Shown: positions 27,101-39,253, numbered from the stretch's first letter. The stretch: 64,000 nt of DNA from Strigamia acuminata (GCA_949358305.1 OX442315.1:25508427-25572426); one strand, 5' to 3'. Made by a program: numbers and translations. The notes: a model not told the origin generated them from the sequence alone.

Positions 27101-29693
27101 ATGTCACCTTGACATACTTATTATCTGTAGCTTTCCAAAACCTTGCTTCGTGTCCGTGATGGCGCAAATTGAGTACATGTTCTATCGCGGTATAACAGGT
27201 GTTTTTAAAGACGATCTTCCCAGTTCACAAATGAATTGGCTCGAAGCATTACTAGTTTAGTTTTGTGCGCAGTAGTTCTACAGCCATTCCTACAGGGCAA
27301 GATTAAACGGAATTTAATTGTCAAATTAATATGTGAATTAATGGTTGGCATGGTGTCTCTTAGCTAACCCGACAATCCACAGGAATATAGAAAAACAATG
27401 AAAATCTGAAGTCAATTTATCTGAATGCCTTATTTATTATCGGATGTATTCTTCTAAACGTTGCCAGACAACAAGTTGCCATGTCAAATTTAATTTAAAT
27501 GTTTTGAACATTTGTTCTCTCATTTGCTTGTGCTAAAGAAATTTTAATAGGAAAAGTATCTGCTGCAAACTCTTTAAAGTGTCTAAATCTGATTGATTTC
27601 TTTTTATGTTTTTATATATATAGTGTTGTTTGAACAGTGAAAAAGAAATCGATTGTCATCAATGTTCAACTAGTATTGTACAAGAAAATTATTTAGTTAG
27701 AATACTCGTATTTCTCGTGTCCATAACTCTTACGGCAGTTTGCGCTGTGATCTCAACGGTCAGAATAAATAGGAAATCTTGGGCTTTTTTGATTTATTAT
27801 CAACTGTCGAATTTTCTAGTTGGACTGTCAAAGTGAGACGATGCAGCAGGATTCTTGGAACGAAACACTCAACTTCACATCGTCTGAAATGTACGATGAC
27901 AAAAATGGATGTGAATTTCCGCGTGTAAGTGCAACGTCATTAAGATAATTAATTTTATTAATCGAGACTAAAGGAAAGAAAGCAATTAATTTTTCCTTCT
28001 CAGTACTACTATTTCAGTTCAGCCATCAGTCTGACAGCTATATCAGTTTTTCTTAAAATTGACTTTCTCGTCAAGTTGGTTGTCATGGTTATGATCGTCT
28101 GTGGACACAGCTTCGCCTTTCTCATATTGGAAGACACGGCGACGTCTGATGTGTCCGTCTCTGACGATGGTCTTGCATTTGAAAACGTGTAAGTATAAGG
28201 TAGGGCCAATCATTTTCGAAACGAGATTAAAAATGAACGTAGGCCTAAGGAATTTTTAAAGTTTTAAACTTTTTCTCGGTAAAGAAATGAATTTCCTTTC
28301 AGTTTTACTCCGGTTCCTGATTTTGTTTCAAATATTTTGTATTTGATAACGCTTCTCGTCACGTTGCATGTATTAGATCGACAGGTAAGCCATTCGTGGT
28401 TATAGTGTCGATGGCGATCAAGTAAATACAAATTTGCAGACAGAGTATTGTTCGAGGGCGGATTTTTTGTGGAAAAACAAACTTCGAGTTGAGCAAGAAG
28501 ACGTGGAAACTATGAGAGGCATTAATAAAATTCTTTTAGAAAACATTCTTCCAGCGCATGTTGCGGACAATTTTTTAGCAAATAGTCGAAAGAAAGATGT
28601 AGGAGAACATGTAAACTAATTAGAAAAACACATTAATTTGTAAAACAAAACCGTTTTTTCATTTTTTAGGAGCTTTATCACGAAAGTTATTCGAGTGTAG
28701 CTGTTATGTTCGCTTCAATTCCAAACTTTAAAGAGTTTTACGATGAAACTGATGTCAACAAACAGGGCTTAGAATGCTTAAGACTGCTAAATGAAATCAT
28801 ATGTGATTTTGATAAGGTTTCATACAATCAATACTAATTTTTATTAACTAATTAATTTTTTTTTTAAATTGAATCAGCTGTTATTAAAGCCCAAATTCAG
28901 TAGTGTGGAGAAAATAAAAACAATTGGCAGCACTTACATGGCTGCATCGGGTCTGCAACCAGGAAAAGAGAAAAAAGGAGTAAGTCATCGGATTTTTTCG
29001 TTTCTTGTTTATTAAATCATGTTTGGAAATTCTATTTCAATATCAATCTTTCCTTCCACCAGGCATCAGGGAAAGAGGTAGAAGATTTATAAATTGATTT
29101 TTTGGAATGTAACATTTGCATTTGTACGTATTTTGAAGGGGAAATCTCGTAGTGACCACAACGTTGTCATTCTTGTGGAATTTGCTATTGCACTTATGAC
29201 TGTCCTTGATCAAATCAACCGCGATTCGTTTCAAAGATTCCGGTTGAGGATTGGTAAGTATTAACCTGGCATCGTTTCGCGGCTTGCCGCCAGTTGCCAG
29301 CACTCATCATTGATCCTTTGCAGGCATCAACCACGGACCAGTAATAGCCGGTGTAGTCGGAGCCCAGAAACCTCAATACGACATTTGGAGCAATACGGTC
29401 AATGTAGCTAGGTAATAAAAATATAAAAGTGTAATTAGCAACTCCCTTTTTTCGTTCTTTCTTTACAGTCGAATGGATAGTTGTGGTGTTGTAGGACGAA
29501 TACAAGTAAGTGAACATTAAAATAGTTTGGTGAAAGTTGCATTTGACATTTCAATTAGGTGAGTGACGACACTGCTAATACTTTAATGGAAGCTGGTTAC
29601 GAATGCGAATGTCGTGGACCGACATACGTCAAAGGCAAAGGCACGTTGACCACATACCTGCTGAAAACCCTATTTGATAATAAGGGTTATTGA
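16397..29693 (+). CDS. Adenylyl cyclase, ADCY2/4/7 (group II) type, 24 exons, 1,037 aa
   Basis: Membrane enzyme making cyclic AMP from ATP under G-protein control. Exons: 16397-16522, 17054-17410, 17756-17905, 18619-18770, 19823-19934, 21472-21599, 21990-22148, 23003-23135, 24238-24417, 25819-25877, 26290-26457, 26529-26613, 27624-27758, 27820-27924, 28004-28188, 28303-28384, 28440-28598, 28670-28816, 28878-28979, 29063-29077, 29139-29253, 29324-29411, 29469-29505, 29559-29693 (3,114 nt). Order: first membrane cassette (residues ~15-185); C1 with both metal aspartates in YADIVNF (D267) and GDCYYC (D311); short C1b with PFANI at the place of the PFAHL G-beta-gamma motif of mammalian AC2; second membrane cassette with a glycosylatable loop ([10 protein letters not shown]); C2 with [18 protein letters not shown] and NTVNVASRM, the purine-binding and catalytic residues. 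Both halves look active. Human ADCY7 is 1,080 aa. The 16,397 start is favoured because an acceptor sits just before it. Least certain: the 61-bp intron at 27,759 and the donor at 28,598 (28,610 is possible). Confidence 0.95.
18086..18112. repeat. Poly-T run
   Basis: About 27 consecutive T residues inside an adenylyl cyclase intron. No transposon ends were seen beside it. Confidence 0.85.
20793..21045. mobile_element. 253-bp MITE with TA target duplication, in a cyclase intron
   Basis: The left end CCGTATTTTAACGATTAAGA and the inverted right end agree at about 21 of 25 positions, and the element is flanked by TA on both sides (20,791-20,792 and 21,046-21,047). A TA duplication with such ends fits a non-autonomous Tc1/mariner-type element. 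It lies in the intron between the exons ending 19,934 and starting 21,472 and encodes nothing. Confidence 0.7.
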
Positions 29694-31689
29694 GTTTTTT
29701 TTAAAAGCAATATGTTAATACAATACAAAGATATGTCAGGTTTTCTAAAAGGAAACAAAAATACGAAAATATTATATATTTAACTAACAGGGGCCTTGAA
29801 AAACTTATATGTGGAAAGTATGTAAAGTAATTTATGCAAAGTTAGAACTATTTTCAAAATGTCTTTTTCATGTGTGCCACGAAAGTGGAAGCATTGCTAT
29901 GCATTTCACAGATCAACTTGCAAGGAACCAAACATATCAGCTTAAGTAGTTGTGCGCGGATTAAAAAATAGCAATTTTGCTTTTTCCGCGCAAGCCTTGT
30001 CGCTTCGTCGCAATTGCGTGGAGGAATCGGCGCAAAATACGACATAATTAAAGCTACTTGTCTTGTTTTTTCGGCGAACTGCGATTCCTTCGTGCAATTT
30101 TACGCCTTAATAACATCAAGTTTGTAAATACATTGTAAATACAAGTTTATTTCAAAAGTTTCTAAATGCTGGCAGTGGCAACATCCACTCGTGAGGTAGG
30201 AAACCAGACCGATCATAAAAAAATGAAATTTTTAGAGATTAAATTTATTACTCGTTTTTATGAATCTCAAGTGGTCTCAGTGGTGGCATAGGTCTCATTC
30301 TAGACCCATTTTTTTTAAAAACTTTTGAAATGAAGTTGTGTTGTAATGGCTTTCCAAATTCAATTATCTCTCGGTACAACCTACCTACCCATTTATCTTG
30401 GCTATTTGCTCAGTTTTAGGATGGCAAACATTGATGTATAATTAGACTCGTGCCTGTGTTGTAAAATCATTTTCTGCCATTTTGTTTTCCCGCTGGTCGA
30501 GAAGCCGCCGAGATTGCATTTTTATATCGGAATAGCATTTGCTTTGTACCGTTGCCAATCACATTAGCTTATTCTCTTCAGTCTGTTTTCTTTGTCCATT
30601 CGATATTGTAATTTAAAACTTTCCAACTTACCGTTTTTTAAGAAATATTAATTAATTTCTATTGGTGTTTATTCCGCTTGAAGCGCAAACTAATTTGTTC
30701 CTAGGACAAATGGACAAGAGTTATTTTGTAAATGTTTAAAATTCCATCCCGCCTTACCATCAACATATCAAAATACACCTGACTTTTAGGCGCCTGCATC
30801 CTGGCTCTTTGTCAAGTGTCTCGGAGAAGTGTTTCAAACAATCATACTTTACTATCCGTATAGTTGAATGTATAAATTGTAAAGTAATGTAAATTTTCCA
30901 TTTTACACTATTTATTTAGTTTGTTTTTGAACTTTTATTTTTTTTATTCAGTTTACTTAGACGTGTTTAGTCAAGTCTGTTGGTTGGATAACGTTGTGCT
31001 TCAATTGTTGACTAGTTTTTACTTTTTGTTTGTTTTCCTTCATTTGTAACTTTAATTTATAAAATCGAAATAAATCTATTTCATTTGATATAACTTAGAT
31101 TGTTCTGATTTTTATGGGTTGATTTGAGTAGAATTACTCTTGACAAGTTTTAGGAAATGCAATGCAAAACGCACAGTTTGCAATGGCATTTACAGCATCT
31201 TTATTTACTAGTCAGCAATTAGTTTTTTCTTTAGTAGCTAAGTAACTGCAAGGAACGAAGCGGTTTCACCTTTATCTGGAGGGACAGATACACAACAATC
31301 CAATCTATTTTTTTTATATTAAAATGACTTTTCCACAATAAAAATCCAATTACTCTATTTTTAATTTTCACGTTCTACTTTACTTTTATTCTGAATGTGA
31401 ATATAATTTTGGGGATAATTATTGTCTCAAATCTATAGTTTGGTCGTGATCAAGTATTTGGCTGGGATTGAGAATACGGATGTGTCCGATTGTGTCGTTC
31501 CTTTGATGCAGCCATCACACTGGGAAATACGCCTTGAGACACCATCATACCCCTAGACAACAATAATAAAGCAATATCATACTTAAAATTTGTGTCTCTC
31601 GTGTATTTCAGAGTTTTTCATCGTGTGTGTTGCGTCCAGTGTCTCGTGGCCCTCTCCTGACCACGTGGCGTTCGTTCTAACACTCACAG

Positions 31690-31800
31690 AATGATAATTC
31701 GGATCATCATCATAACTCGAATTGTAATAATAATTCGGAGCATAATAATAATTCAGAACATAATAATTTGGGTTATAATAATAAGTGCTGATAAGTGATA
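31690..31800. repeat. Imperfect ATAATAATTCGGA-type short tandem repeat
   Basis: Several diverged copies of a 13-20 bp unit built on ATAATAATTCRGA alternate across this stretch. It is simple, AT-rich and non-coding. Confidence 0.6.
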
Positions 31801-32000
31801 ATGTAGATGATGCAGATGCTGATAATTTGGAACATGCGCTGAATTTGCTTGTTGTTTTGTCCTGGAAAACCAGTTGTAAATGCTACTTGCATGATTGCAT
31901 GGTTTGTATCTTTCACCAACGATTAATGAATGTATGTACCGTATACCCACGGACAAAAAGAATTTTCCTCAAATTCACAAATTTATTTTAGACAAAACAG

Positions 32001-32180
32001 CAGGGCCGGATTAAGGCCTTCCAGGGCCCTAAGCACTTTGGATATTTTTGTGCCACCAAATATTTTCAAGTTGGTACTCCCTCATGTTCCAACTTCCAAT
32101 GTGTTCCAAGTTCCAACGTCCCCCATTCCCTTGATGTACTAAGCACATGCTTAATTTACTTATTGGTTAATCCAGTCCTG
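32001..32180. mobile_element. 180-bp hAT-type MITE
   Basis: Ends CAGGGCCGGATTAA and TTAATCCAGTCCTG are inverted repeats with two mismatches over 14 bp. The flanking 8-mers CAAAACAG and TCAAACAG agree at 6 of 8 positions. The terminal sequence is that of the 66-bp element at 5,301 while the interior differs, so the same transposase probably moved both. Confidence 0.7.
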
Positions 32181-34303
32181 TCAAACAGTAATGAAATCAT
32201 AAATCATTTTATAAGAAGAAATATTCGAAGGTTTTTTTTTTTTTCATATTTAGCAAGCGAATTTGAACTTTGTTTCCAAAAAGGTAATTAATAAAAATAA
32301 ATCCGCTAATCATCTGCCCAAAAACGCTGAGAAGGGCAAATCAGACACGTTACGCCATCTGGTAATGTATATACGGACTAATCGCAGGAACGTGTCATAT
32401 CAACCACGTGGTGCGAATTCATGGTTTCATCTGAAAAAATTGGTATGGATCACCGTGGTATGGATAGGGAGAAGGGAAATAAGAAGTAAAAAGAATCGTA
32501 ACTAAATATTTACTTTCTGCATTTGAGGTATGTGTTATATATTTCTTTTCCAGCCTGCTTGTCTATTGTGTTCTCGGGTAAGTAATTTATTATTTTCATT
32601 TCAGTTAGTTAGTATCTAACAGATCTGCTCGTTTTAATAACATTTATTTATTTATTTATTTATTTTAAAGTGACTACTGAAAACAAACGAGATTGATGCA
32701 ATGAATTTCAGTTACTTGAAGTACCAGTACGAAACAAATTAAAACTTCTAGCATTTTGCGATCAGCTCCATCTGCAGATGACGATATGGAATGTATTCAT
32801 GCAAGATCAGATGAAAGAAAGACAGCTCGGAAATAGATCATCATTAAAAAACCGTGTGATCAGATGACAAATGTGAATTGGGTTGAAGAAAAAGAATCCT
32901 TGAATATGACTTGATCAGTAATCAAAAAAACTGAAATTAGCAACCAACAGCATTTGAAAAAAGACTGACTTGTGAGAATAGAGTAAGATTATTGAAGAGA
33001 AAACTAAAATCTCTTCAAAAAGGAATAGTATTGCTTTTTTAGACGAGTAAAAGAAAGTTGTGTCAAGTGTCATGGAAAAAATGCTGATGTCATTTTGAAA
33101 AAATATTCACACCTGGTGACACATTTCTGTAATAAAATTGCACGCACATACTTGGCAAGCTAACTTCACAATTAACGATTTGCTTGCTGAGCAAATTTGG
33201 ATGTGAATGGGCATGGCATCAAATTTCGCTGAGGAAACGCGATCGAATGTCAAGTAATAAGATGCAAGAGAGCGGGATGCTTTGTGGAATTGGATGCACA
33301 GTTCGGATGTGTTCCTCTGTCGCCAAGAATGGGCTAAATGAGACTGACCAGTAGAAACCCAACTTTTAGAAACTTGTACTCACACAAAAATTACATGTTT
33401 TTATAACATGGAAACCGTGCTGACAGAATTTGATCTTCCATCAAACCTAGTATAAAAATGGGTAGGACATTTTGGCATAATAAAAATCCAGTGTCGAAAA
33501 TAACTTGTCAATATACTGTAAGTGACAGAAATGAAAAAATAATCAGCTGATTGTACAATGTGATAAAGTACCAACATGTGATTAATTATTTTTCTGTATT
33601 ATTATTATTTCAGAAAATTCATGTAAACATGCATATTTATTTATTTTTTAAAATTTTTAGATGCATCATGGAAAATGTATTCTAACAACATGTCAACAAC
33701 ATCCAATAATTATTACTGCAGTCGAATTAACGGTTATATTGCTGTTATTGCAGTAATATTTGCAAAGCTATGATTTACTTCTGAACAGGTTAATTGTTTA
33801 ATCAAACTAACCCGTACTGGAATTAAAAACAGCTGTGGGCACTGATCGCTGAAATAATAGTATGTTTATTTGGTGCTGCAAACATAATTCACAATATTAT
33901 AAACACAGAATGATTTAGGTTAAAAGTTCAATAAATGAAAATCATGTAGCAGATTTAGTAAAAATTTGCACAAATTTTTATAAACAGTTTGAATTGAATT
34001 TTTATTCTGAAATGATTTGTACGTTCACACCTGAAACAAGAAAAAAAATTAAATTTTAATGTATTTAGCTCAACTTCAAACCATGTCGCGACCTGGATAT
34101 GTGAGCTTTTAGTGAGATGATGAATTGTCAATAGAGCATTGGCACCTTAGTACGTGCCAAACAAAAAATAATGAGCATTGACGTCACTTGCAATTCGATT
34201 CAGAAAACCTTGAAAAACCGGTATTTGTGTATGCAAGACGACGAAACCGTTTTAGCCAACCGATATTTGTATATATACAAGACGCTACGACTTCATTGCT
34301 GAT

Positions 34304-34323
34304 TTCTTCCTTCAGAAACCAAC
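34304..34323 (+). promoter_or_regulatory. Splice acceptor 9 nt before the secreted-protein start
   Basis: TTCTTCCTTCAG is followed by AAACCAAC and then the ATG at 34,324. As at 16,388, the acceptor sits almost on the start codon and no upstream coding exon is required, consistent with a short 5' non-coding exon or trans-splicing. Confidence 0.5.
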
Positions 34324-36509
34324 ATGACTTTTCGTGCAGGGACAATTTTATTTTTACTTTGCATAGTTGCAGAACCGACGTTAGGAGGCATTTTTGGAAG
34401 ATTGTTTCACAACGGTAACAAAAAATTTTCTAACTATTAATCATTATGTATAAAATTTTATTTTATTTTGAAAGATCCTGAGTGGAATACATTGAGAGGT
34501 AAGAAGAGTTTTTTAATTTTATTTTTTTTCATTTTCAATTTTTATTACTTTTATTTTATTTAGTCACTTGGGGAGTGAACTTGGCGAGTGATAATGTGTT
34601 CACTAAAATTCCTTTAAAAGTTAAAAAAGCAACAGAAAAAGATTACATCAAAGATAGCACTAGAAGTAGCTGCTCCGGTGAGTCAAACCATTTTAAATCA
34701 TCAGCTTAATTGGAAATAAATTCACAATTCGTAATTATAATTACTAATTAATTGCATGCTAAGGTTTGTATTGTAATGACTAGTTACGGACTAAAACCAT
34801 GCGTGACATTATACCAAATAAAACCAAACCAAACCAATTTTATTTTGTTTGTTTTCATGTTTTATGCACTTCCGTCTTTTGTCTTGTTTTCTAACGATGT
34901 GGTTCGCAGAAAATATAAAAAGAATATTCGAAGAATACACTCATAAAAAAATGTCGTAATATAATTTTTAATTTAAATACCGAATACAAAACAGTTTTCA
35001 ACGACTAAATAAAATATCAAAAGACAATTACATCATAAATGAACTTCTATAGTCACCCATTACGTTACATCACTAAAAAAAAACTGGCCTCCACTTTCCG
35101 AAAACTGAATAGATATTTTTAAATATATAAATCTAAATCAGAATCCAGTCAGAGGGGGCCTGTAACCAGTCTCCTGACCCCTAAAGCCTAAGTGGACAGC
35201 GGGGCAGCTGTGAGAACTGATCACAAACCCGGTGGTTCCCTAAATCCTAAGAAAAGGATCTAGGAAGTTTGCCAAAGACAATGGATACGATGTAAGCTAT
35301 TTTGATCCACGACAGCACCCACCTGTAATCCATTGAAAGAACTACGGGAGGATGCCGGAACCACGAAATGTATGAGAAATTGCGAAGCTTTTATATAGTT
35401 TTTTAATGACGTCATACGTAATATTGTCCATGAGTCATGTTTTAATCGTGTGATTGGCTCTTCACAGGTTGCACCATTACTGCAACAATTGCGCAACTGT
35501 TATCACAAAAAATATATGATATAATTAATAATAAAAAAAAATTATTTTATTTTTTTTTTACCAGGTAAATTTCTCGGCGAACGATACGTCCAACTTAAGA
35601 AACCTGGCATTGCTTTATTATATGATCACAATGGATATTTAGCCGGACTTCAAACTTATGTAAATAATTTTCACTTATTGAATCAACAAATAATAAAAGT
35701 TCTATTTTTGCCTTCTCAATCAAGATTCCCAAAACTCCCTCAAGTGCTTCAGTGTTGCAAAAGAGTCCACTTTACATTGAAGATAACGTTAGCGGAAATA
35801 ATTCTTACGTCCTCACGGCTTATTTTGTCGATCCTGGTTCGTATGAAAGGAAATCTAATGCAATAACCTTCCGCTAAGCTATGATTTTCCGTACCGATTT
35901 AATTATATTTAGATATTATTTGCACGACTGGTCGAACCAAAAGTCAGTACGAAGCGCAGAAAATAGGAAATTCGTTGTATATACAAAACGGAAGCAACCC
36001 TTTACGAGATTACATTAAAGTACCGCTGTATGAAAATGAGACAACTTCGAATCACTGGTACAAAGGCAGTTGTTTTACTTCCATGGGTAAATTGCATTTT
36101 GATTGCACCGACAAATGTGTGCAATGACCACAAAGAGTTCAAATTTGTTAATAAATTTTTCGTAGGTGTACATTATTGGTATAACATTTCGAAGGAGATG
36201 AACTGCGACAACTTGATGCCTCTATTTCTAGTTTTTAATCACGGAAAACTCACTGGTTTTGGATGGGCAATTCAGGACAAAATACCAAACTCTGTTCATT
36301 TTGAATATCCAGATAAGGACAATCTTAAAGTAAGTCCGGTTTTTATTTATAAATGTTAATTTCCTGGATGGTTTTACAGCACATTTATTAAATTGCAGAG
36401 ATTTTTCGACTCAACTCCACGGTGTATCAAAGATATTTACACTCGAGGATCAGGTTTATCGATGATGCATATTTATATGAATTCTAAACCTTGGAATTTG
36501 TTGTGCTAA
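34324..36509 (+). CDS. Secreted protein of unrecognised family, 8 exons, 294 aa
   Basis: Exons 34324-34414, 34475-34498, 34564-34677, 35565-35659, 35725-35836, 35913-36086, 36166-36329 and 36399-36509 join with matching phases (885 nt). The protein opens with a signal peptide (residues 1-21, TILFLLCIVAEPTLG core) and shows no second membrane span. Distinct features are VTWGVNLAS near residue 40, a YVLTAYFVDPDIICTTGR block near the middle, GSCFTSMGVHYWYN, FGWAIQ, and a C-terminal LSMMHIYMNSKPWNLLC that ends in cysteine. Cysteines are spread through the chain and NISK, NETT and NGSN are possible glycosylation sites. I have the impression of a conserved but unnamed secreted family shared by invertebrates and some protists; that is memory, not a search. 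I assign no enzyme function. It converges with OSGIN, about 830 bp away. Confidence 0.85.
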
Positions 36510-37338
36510 TGTATACGTATAACTTTTTAATGTTTTAGATAAATGTCACACAAAATGAGAGCGAATTGTAATTTTATTAAGATTAAATAATGAAACTCAA
36601 CAGCTTTCATTAAATTTAAAGGCACTAATACATAAAAACATTTCATGTTACACACAAACTTGAGTTTATTTCGATGTTATCATTAGTTAATTTTTGAAAA
36701 CTATTCGTAGTATTACAGAAACTTTCCAAAAATTGAGCAAACACTATATTTTCTTAAATTTATCCAATGTCAAAATAACATGGGCTAAACTAATGCCCCA
36801 TAATCATCTTTTTCTAAGTAGAATTACTGCACAGCAGTTTCAATACTCAGTATTATTTCAGATTTTTTTTCTTTTTAGACTTTTCAAAATTGACACGAAC
36901 CAGCGTGAACATGGCACTTGTTACAACCAATAATTTCAAATAATTTATTTTTAAATACACAAAAACTTAATACTACAAAAATATTAAAAGTTACTTTACG
37001 GCTAATTAGGAATGTTCCTTTTTTTAAAAATATCGCAACGTTGGCGTAGACGAGAAAGAAATACCGTAATTTTTGCAGTTAAAAATTAGTGGGAATGCAA
37101 TCGTAAAAATTGACATTTTCATACCATAATGTGATCAAAAGATGCAAATTTGGTGCGATGAAAACATGCAGAGATGCAAAAAAAAAATTAAATAAAAATT
37201 ACATAACATCAACACAAAATATTAATCACCGTCACAATCGATTATCATCAATTCTTAAAAATAAGGAATGATAAAACAAAAAATATACATATTTATATTT
37301 AAAAAAAAAATATGGCTAAGAATGAAAACTTAATTCCC
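36510..37338. other. Shared 3' region of two convergent genes
   Basis: This AT-rich stretch lies between the stop codons of the secreted-protein gene (+) and OSGIN (-). An ATTAAA variant polyadenylation signal for the plus gene is at 36,582-36,587. No further gene is visible. Confidence 0.6.
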
Positions 37339-39129
37339 TCATTTATCCTGATCTTCGTCGGTCGAGTCATTTCGATATTTCTTAACCAAATGACTCGCAA
37401 TTGCCAACGCGCCTCCCTGGACAAACCTAACAAAATTATCGCCCACAATAGGCCCCAAAGCATACACACCAGGTGCATTAACAGTTTCATGTGTCAACAT
37501 ATCAATTTTAATCGTGTTATCCCGACCGTTGATAACTCGGTCGGGATGCACCGCCAAAGGACGTCCCGTTTCAGGCAAAAAAGACAAATCTGGGAGTGAT
37601 CCAACCAGAACTACCACGTACGATACGAAAACACTCATACAGCTGGATGGTCCCTGAAGTTGTACTTTGTGATTACTTCCGATATTTACGACTCGATGAC
37701 ATGAGATTGGTTGATAACCGTGATAGCCCACTCCTTTTCCCTGCATCATTTGATGCACTTTGTGATATTCGGGATACATGTTGCCGGGAAGTTTGTTGAA
37801 GATGAGATTTTTGTCTGAAACGCTGCGCCTGAATACATGAATGCACGAAATGCCGTAAAAATGTGCGGCAATGACAGCATCGGCGGCACTGAGTCCTGCG
37901 CCCACGATTAAAATAGGGTCCGATTCTGATGAAATCCGCTTGGTGCTGATGAGCCATTCCAGTTGCGACAGAGAGTGAAGAACAAAAGGTAGCTCTTCTC
38001 CGGCAACATCCAGACAATTTGGTAAATCGTAGCTGCCTGTTGCCAATACGACGTTTGGTGTGATGTACGAAAATGGGATATTGCGACCATTATCGTATTG
38101 GTAACCTTCGACCTTCCAATTAGTGTCGTTTGAGTTCGATAATGGTGTCACGCGGGTCACTTCAGATTTGTTTCGAAAATAGTTTCGTAATTTTTGTAAA
38201 TGGACATAGTCACTGTAATACTGAGCCACACTTCGAACCGTTGCACGGTTTTGTTTGATACAATTCGCTGTCGTCTTATCCCTGCAGAAAACAAAACATA
38301 AAACAAAATTAGATTACATATTCCATGGGAAATATAAACACCGAACAAACTTTTGCATGTGCGCCTCCCATTCCTTGTAAGATAAATTAGGTAATTCCAT
38401 CCAATTCCCTAATGATATGGTTAATGTACTTCCTTCCATACCCTACAATTAGATTCAAACAACATTTGTTTTTAATTAAAAAATTAACGCAATTATTCAC
38501 ATCTTTCATAATCGTTAAAATGTAATTATTTGTTTTATTTGTTCTATTTTTTTATTTCTTTAAATTTTCACCTTATTACTTACTTGCCACGACCCACCAG
38601 GTTTCCCTCGCCCGATGACAACATGGTCAAAAGCTTTATCAGAATGATAAAGCCATTGTAGAGTTGAAGGCAACTGCAATCCCAAATCAGCGTCAGGGTG
38701 ATTGAGCAAATCAAACAAAACTGATACGGGATTGCTTGAGCGACCTTCTAAACCCTCGCAAAGGAAATTCAAGTCCTTGAAATAAATATAATAATCATTA
38801 TTATTATTATTATTTTAAATCCAATCAGTATTTCGTGCAAACCTGCTCAACGAGCGAAACTTCTTTTTGCTCCATAAGTCGGTAATGCAGAAATTCGACA
38901 CTGTGGCCATTCCCCTTGTAGTAGGGCCAATGGCCAGATAAAATATAAGAAACAGAAATGGCTGATGGCCCATTACCTATATCAAAAAAATAAAATGAAT
39001 TAGTACAATATCAAAATGATATAATTTTAAATATATATAATTTATACCAATTACAACCACTTCTTTAAAAGTTGCCACAGTTTCGATCTCTTCAGCATCT
39101 AGGTCTTCGAGACACAATCCGTTTTGCAT
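37339..39129 (-). CDS. OSGIN: OSGIN-like FAD/NAD(P)-dependent oxidoreductase, 5 coding exons, 480 aa
   Basis: Relative of oxidative stress-induced growth inhibitors 1 and 2, flavoprotein monooxygenase-like proteins linked in vertebrates to oxidative stress and growth control. Coding exons, in gene order: 39129-39048, 38976-38843, 38775-38584, 38442-38351 and 38281-37339 (1,443 nt, in frame). A first Rossmann motif VVVIGNGPSA is at residues 24-33. The family stretch DLNFLCEGLEGRSSNPVSVL, then VIGRGKPGGSW, WMELPNLSYKEW and ATVRSVAQYYSDYV follow human OSGIN1 closely. An ATG motif (VLATGSYD, ~245) and a second dinucleotide fold ILIVGAGLSAADAV (~290) follow. FNKLPGNMYPEYHKVHQMM and GDNFVRFVQGGALA complete the C-terminal half. 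The start is the first ATG, 19 nt after a strong acceptor (TTCTAATTTCAG, exon base 39,148). Length fits the short form of human OSGIN1 (about 477 aa). All family landmarks are present, so it is probably functional. Confidence 0.95.
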
Positions 39130-39160
39130 TGTAGAACACCACCGAACTCTGAAATTAGAA
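39130..39160 (-). promoter_or_regulatory. Splice acceptor 19 nt before the OSGIN start
   Basis: Read on the minus strand, GTTCTAATTTCAG is followed by AGTTCGG and the start codon at 39,129. No coding exon is needed upstream. A 5' non-coding exon spliced here would have to lie under the small plus-strand gene beginning at 39,254, unless a spliced leader is used. Confidence 0.5.
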
Positions 39161-39253
39161 CGTAACGAGTGTGAATTCAAATCCCACTAAATGAGAAAAT
39201 TATGAAAAGAAGAGTTTGAAGTGCGCGCACGTTTGCACCTGTGACTGGGGATA

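Larger units (their letters stand above)
29694..34323. other. Intergenic region after the cyclase
   Basis: Holds the cyclase 3' untranslated region, whose end I cannot fix (ATTAAA near 30,237 and AATAAA near 31,068 are candidates). It also has an ATAATAATTCGG-like imperfect repeat near 31,690-31,800, the MITE at 32,001 and a TTTA microsatellite at about 32,641-32,667. Three phase-compatible exon-like blocks at 32,254-32,867 are described under findings. Otherwise I see no gene. Confidence 0.6.

Noticed and set aside
37673-38229. Overlapping frames on both strands across OSGIN exon 5
   Set aside because: They are other-frame shadows of the OSGIN coding exon, whose frame is fixed by family alignment.
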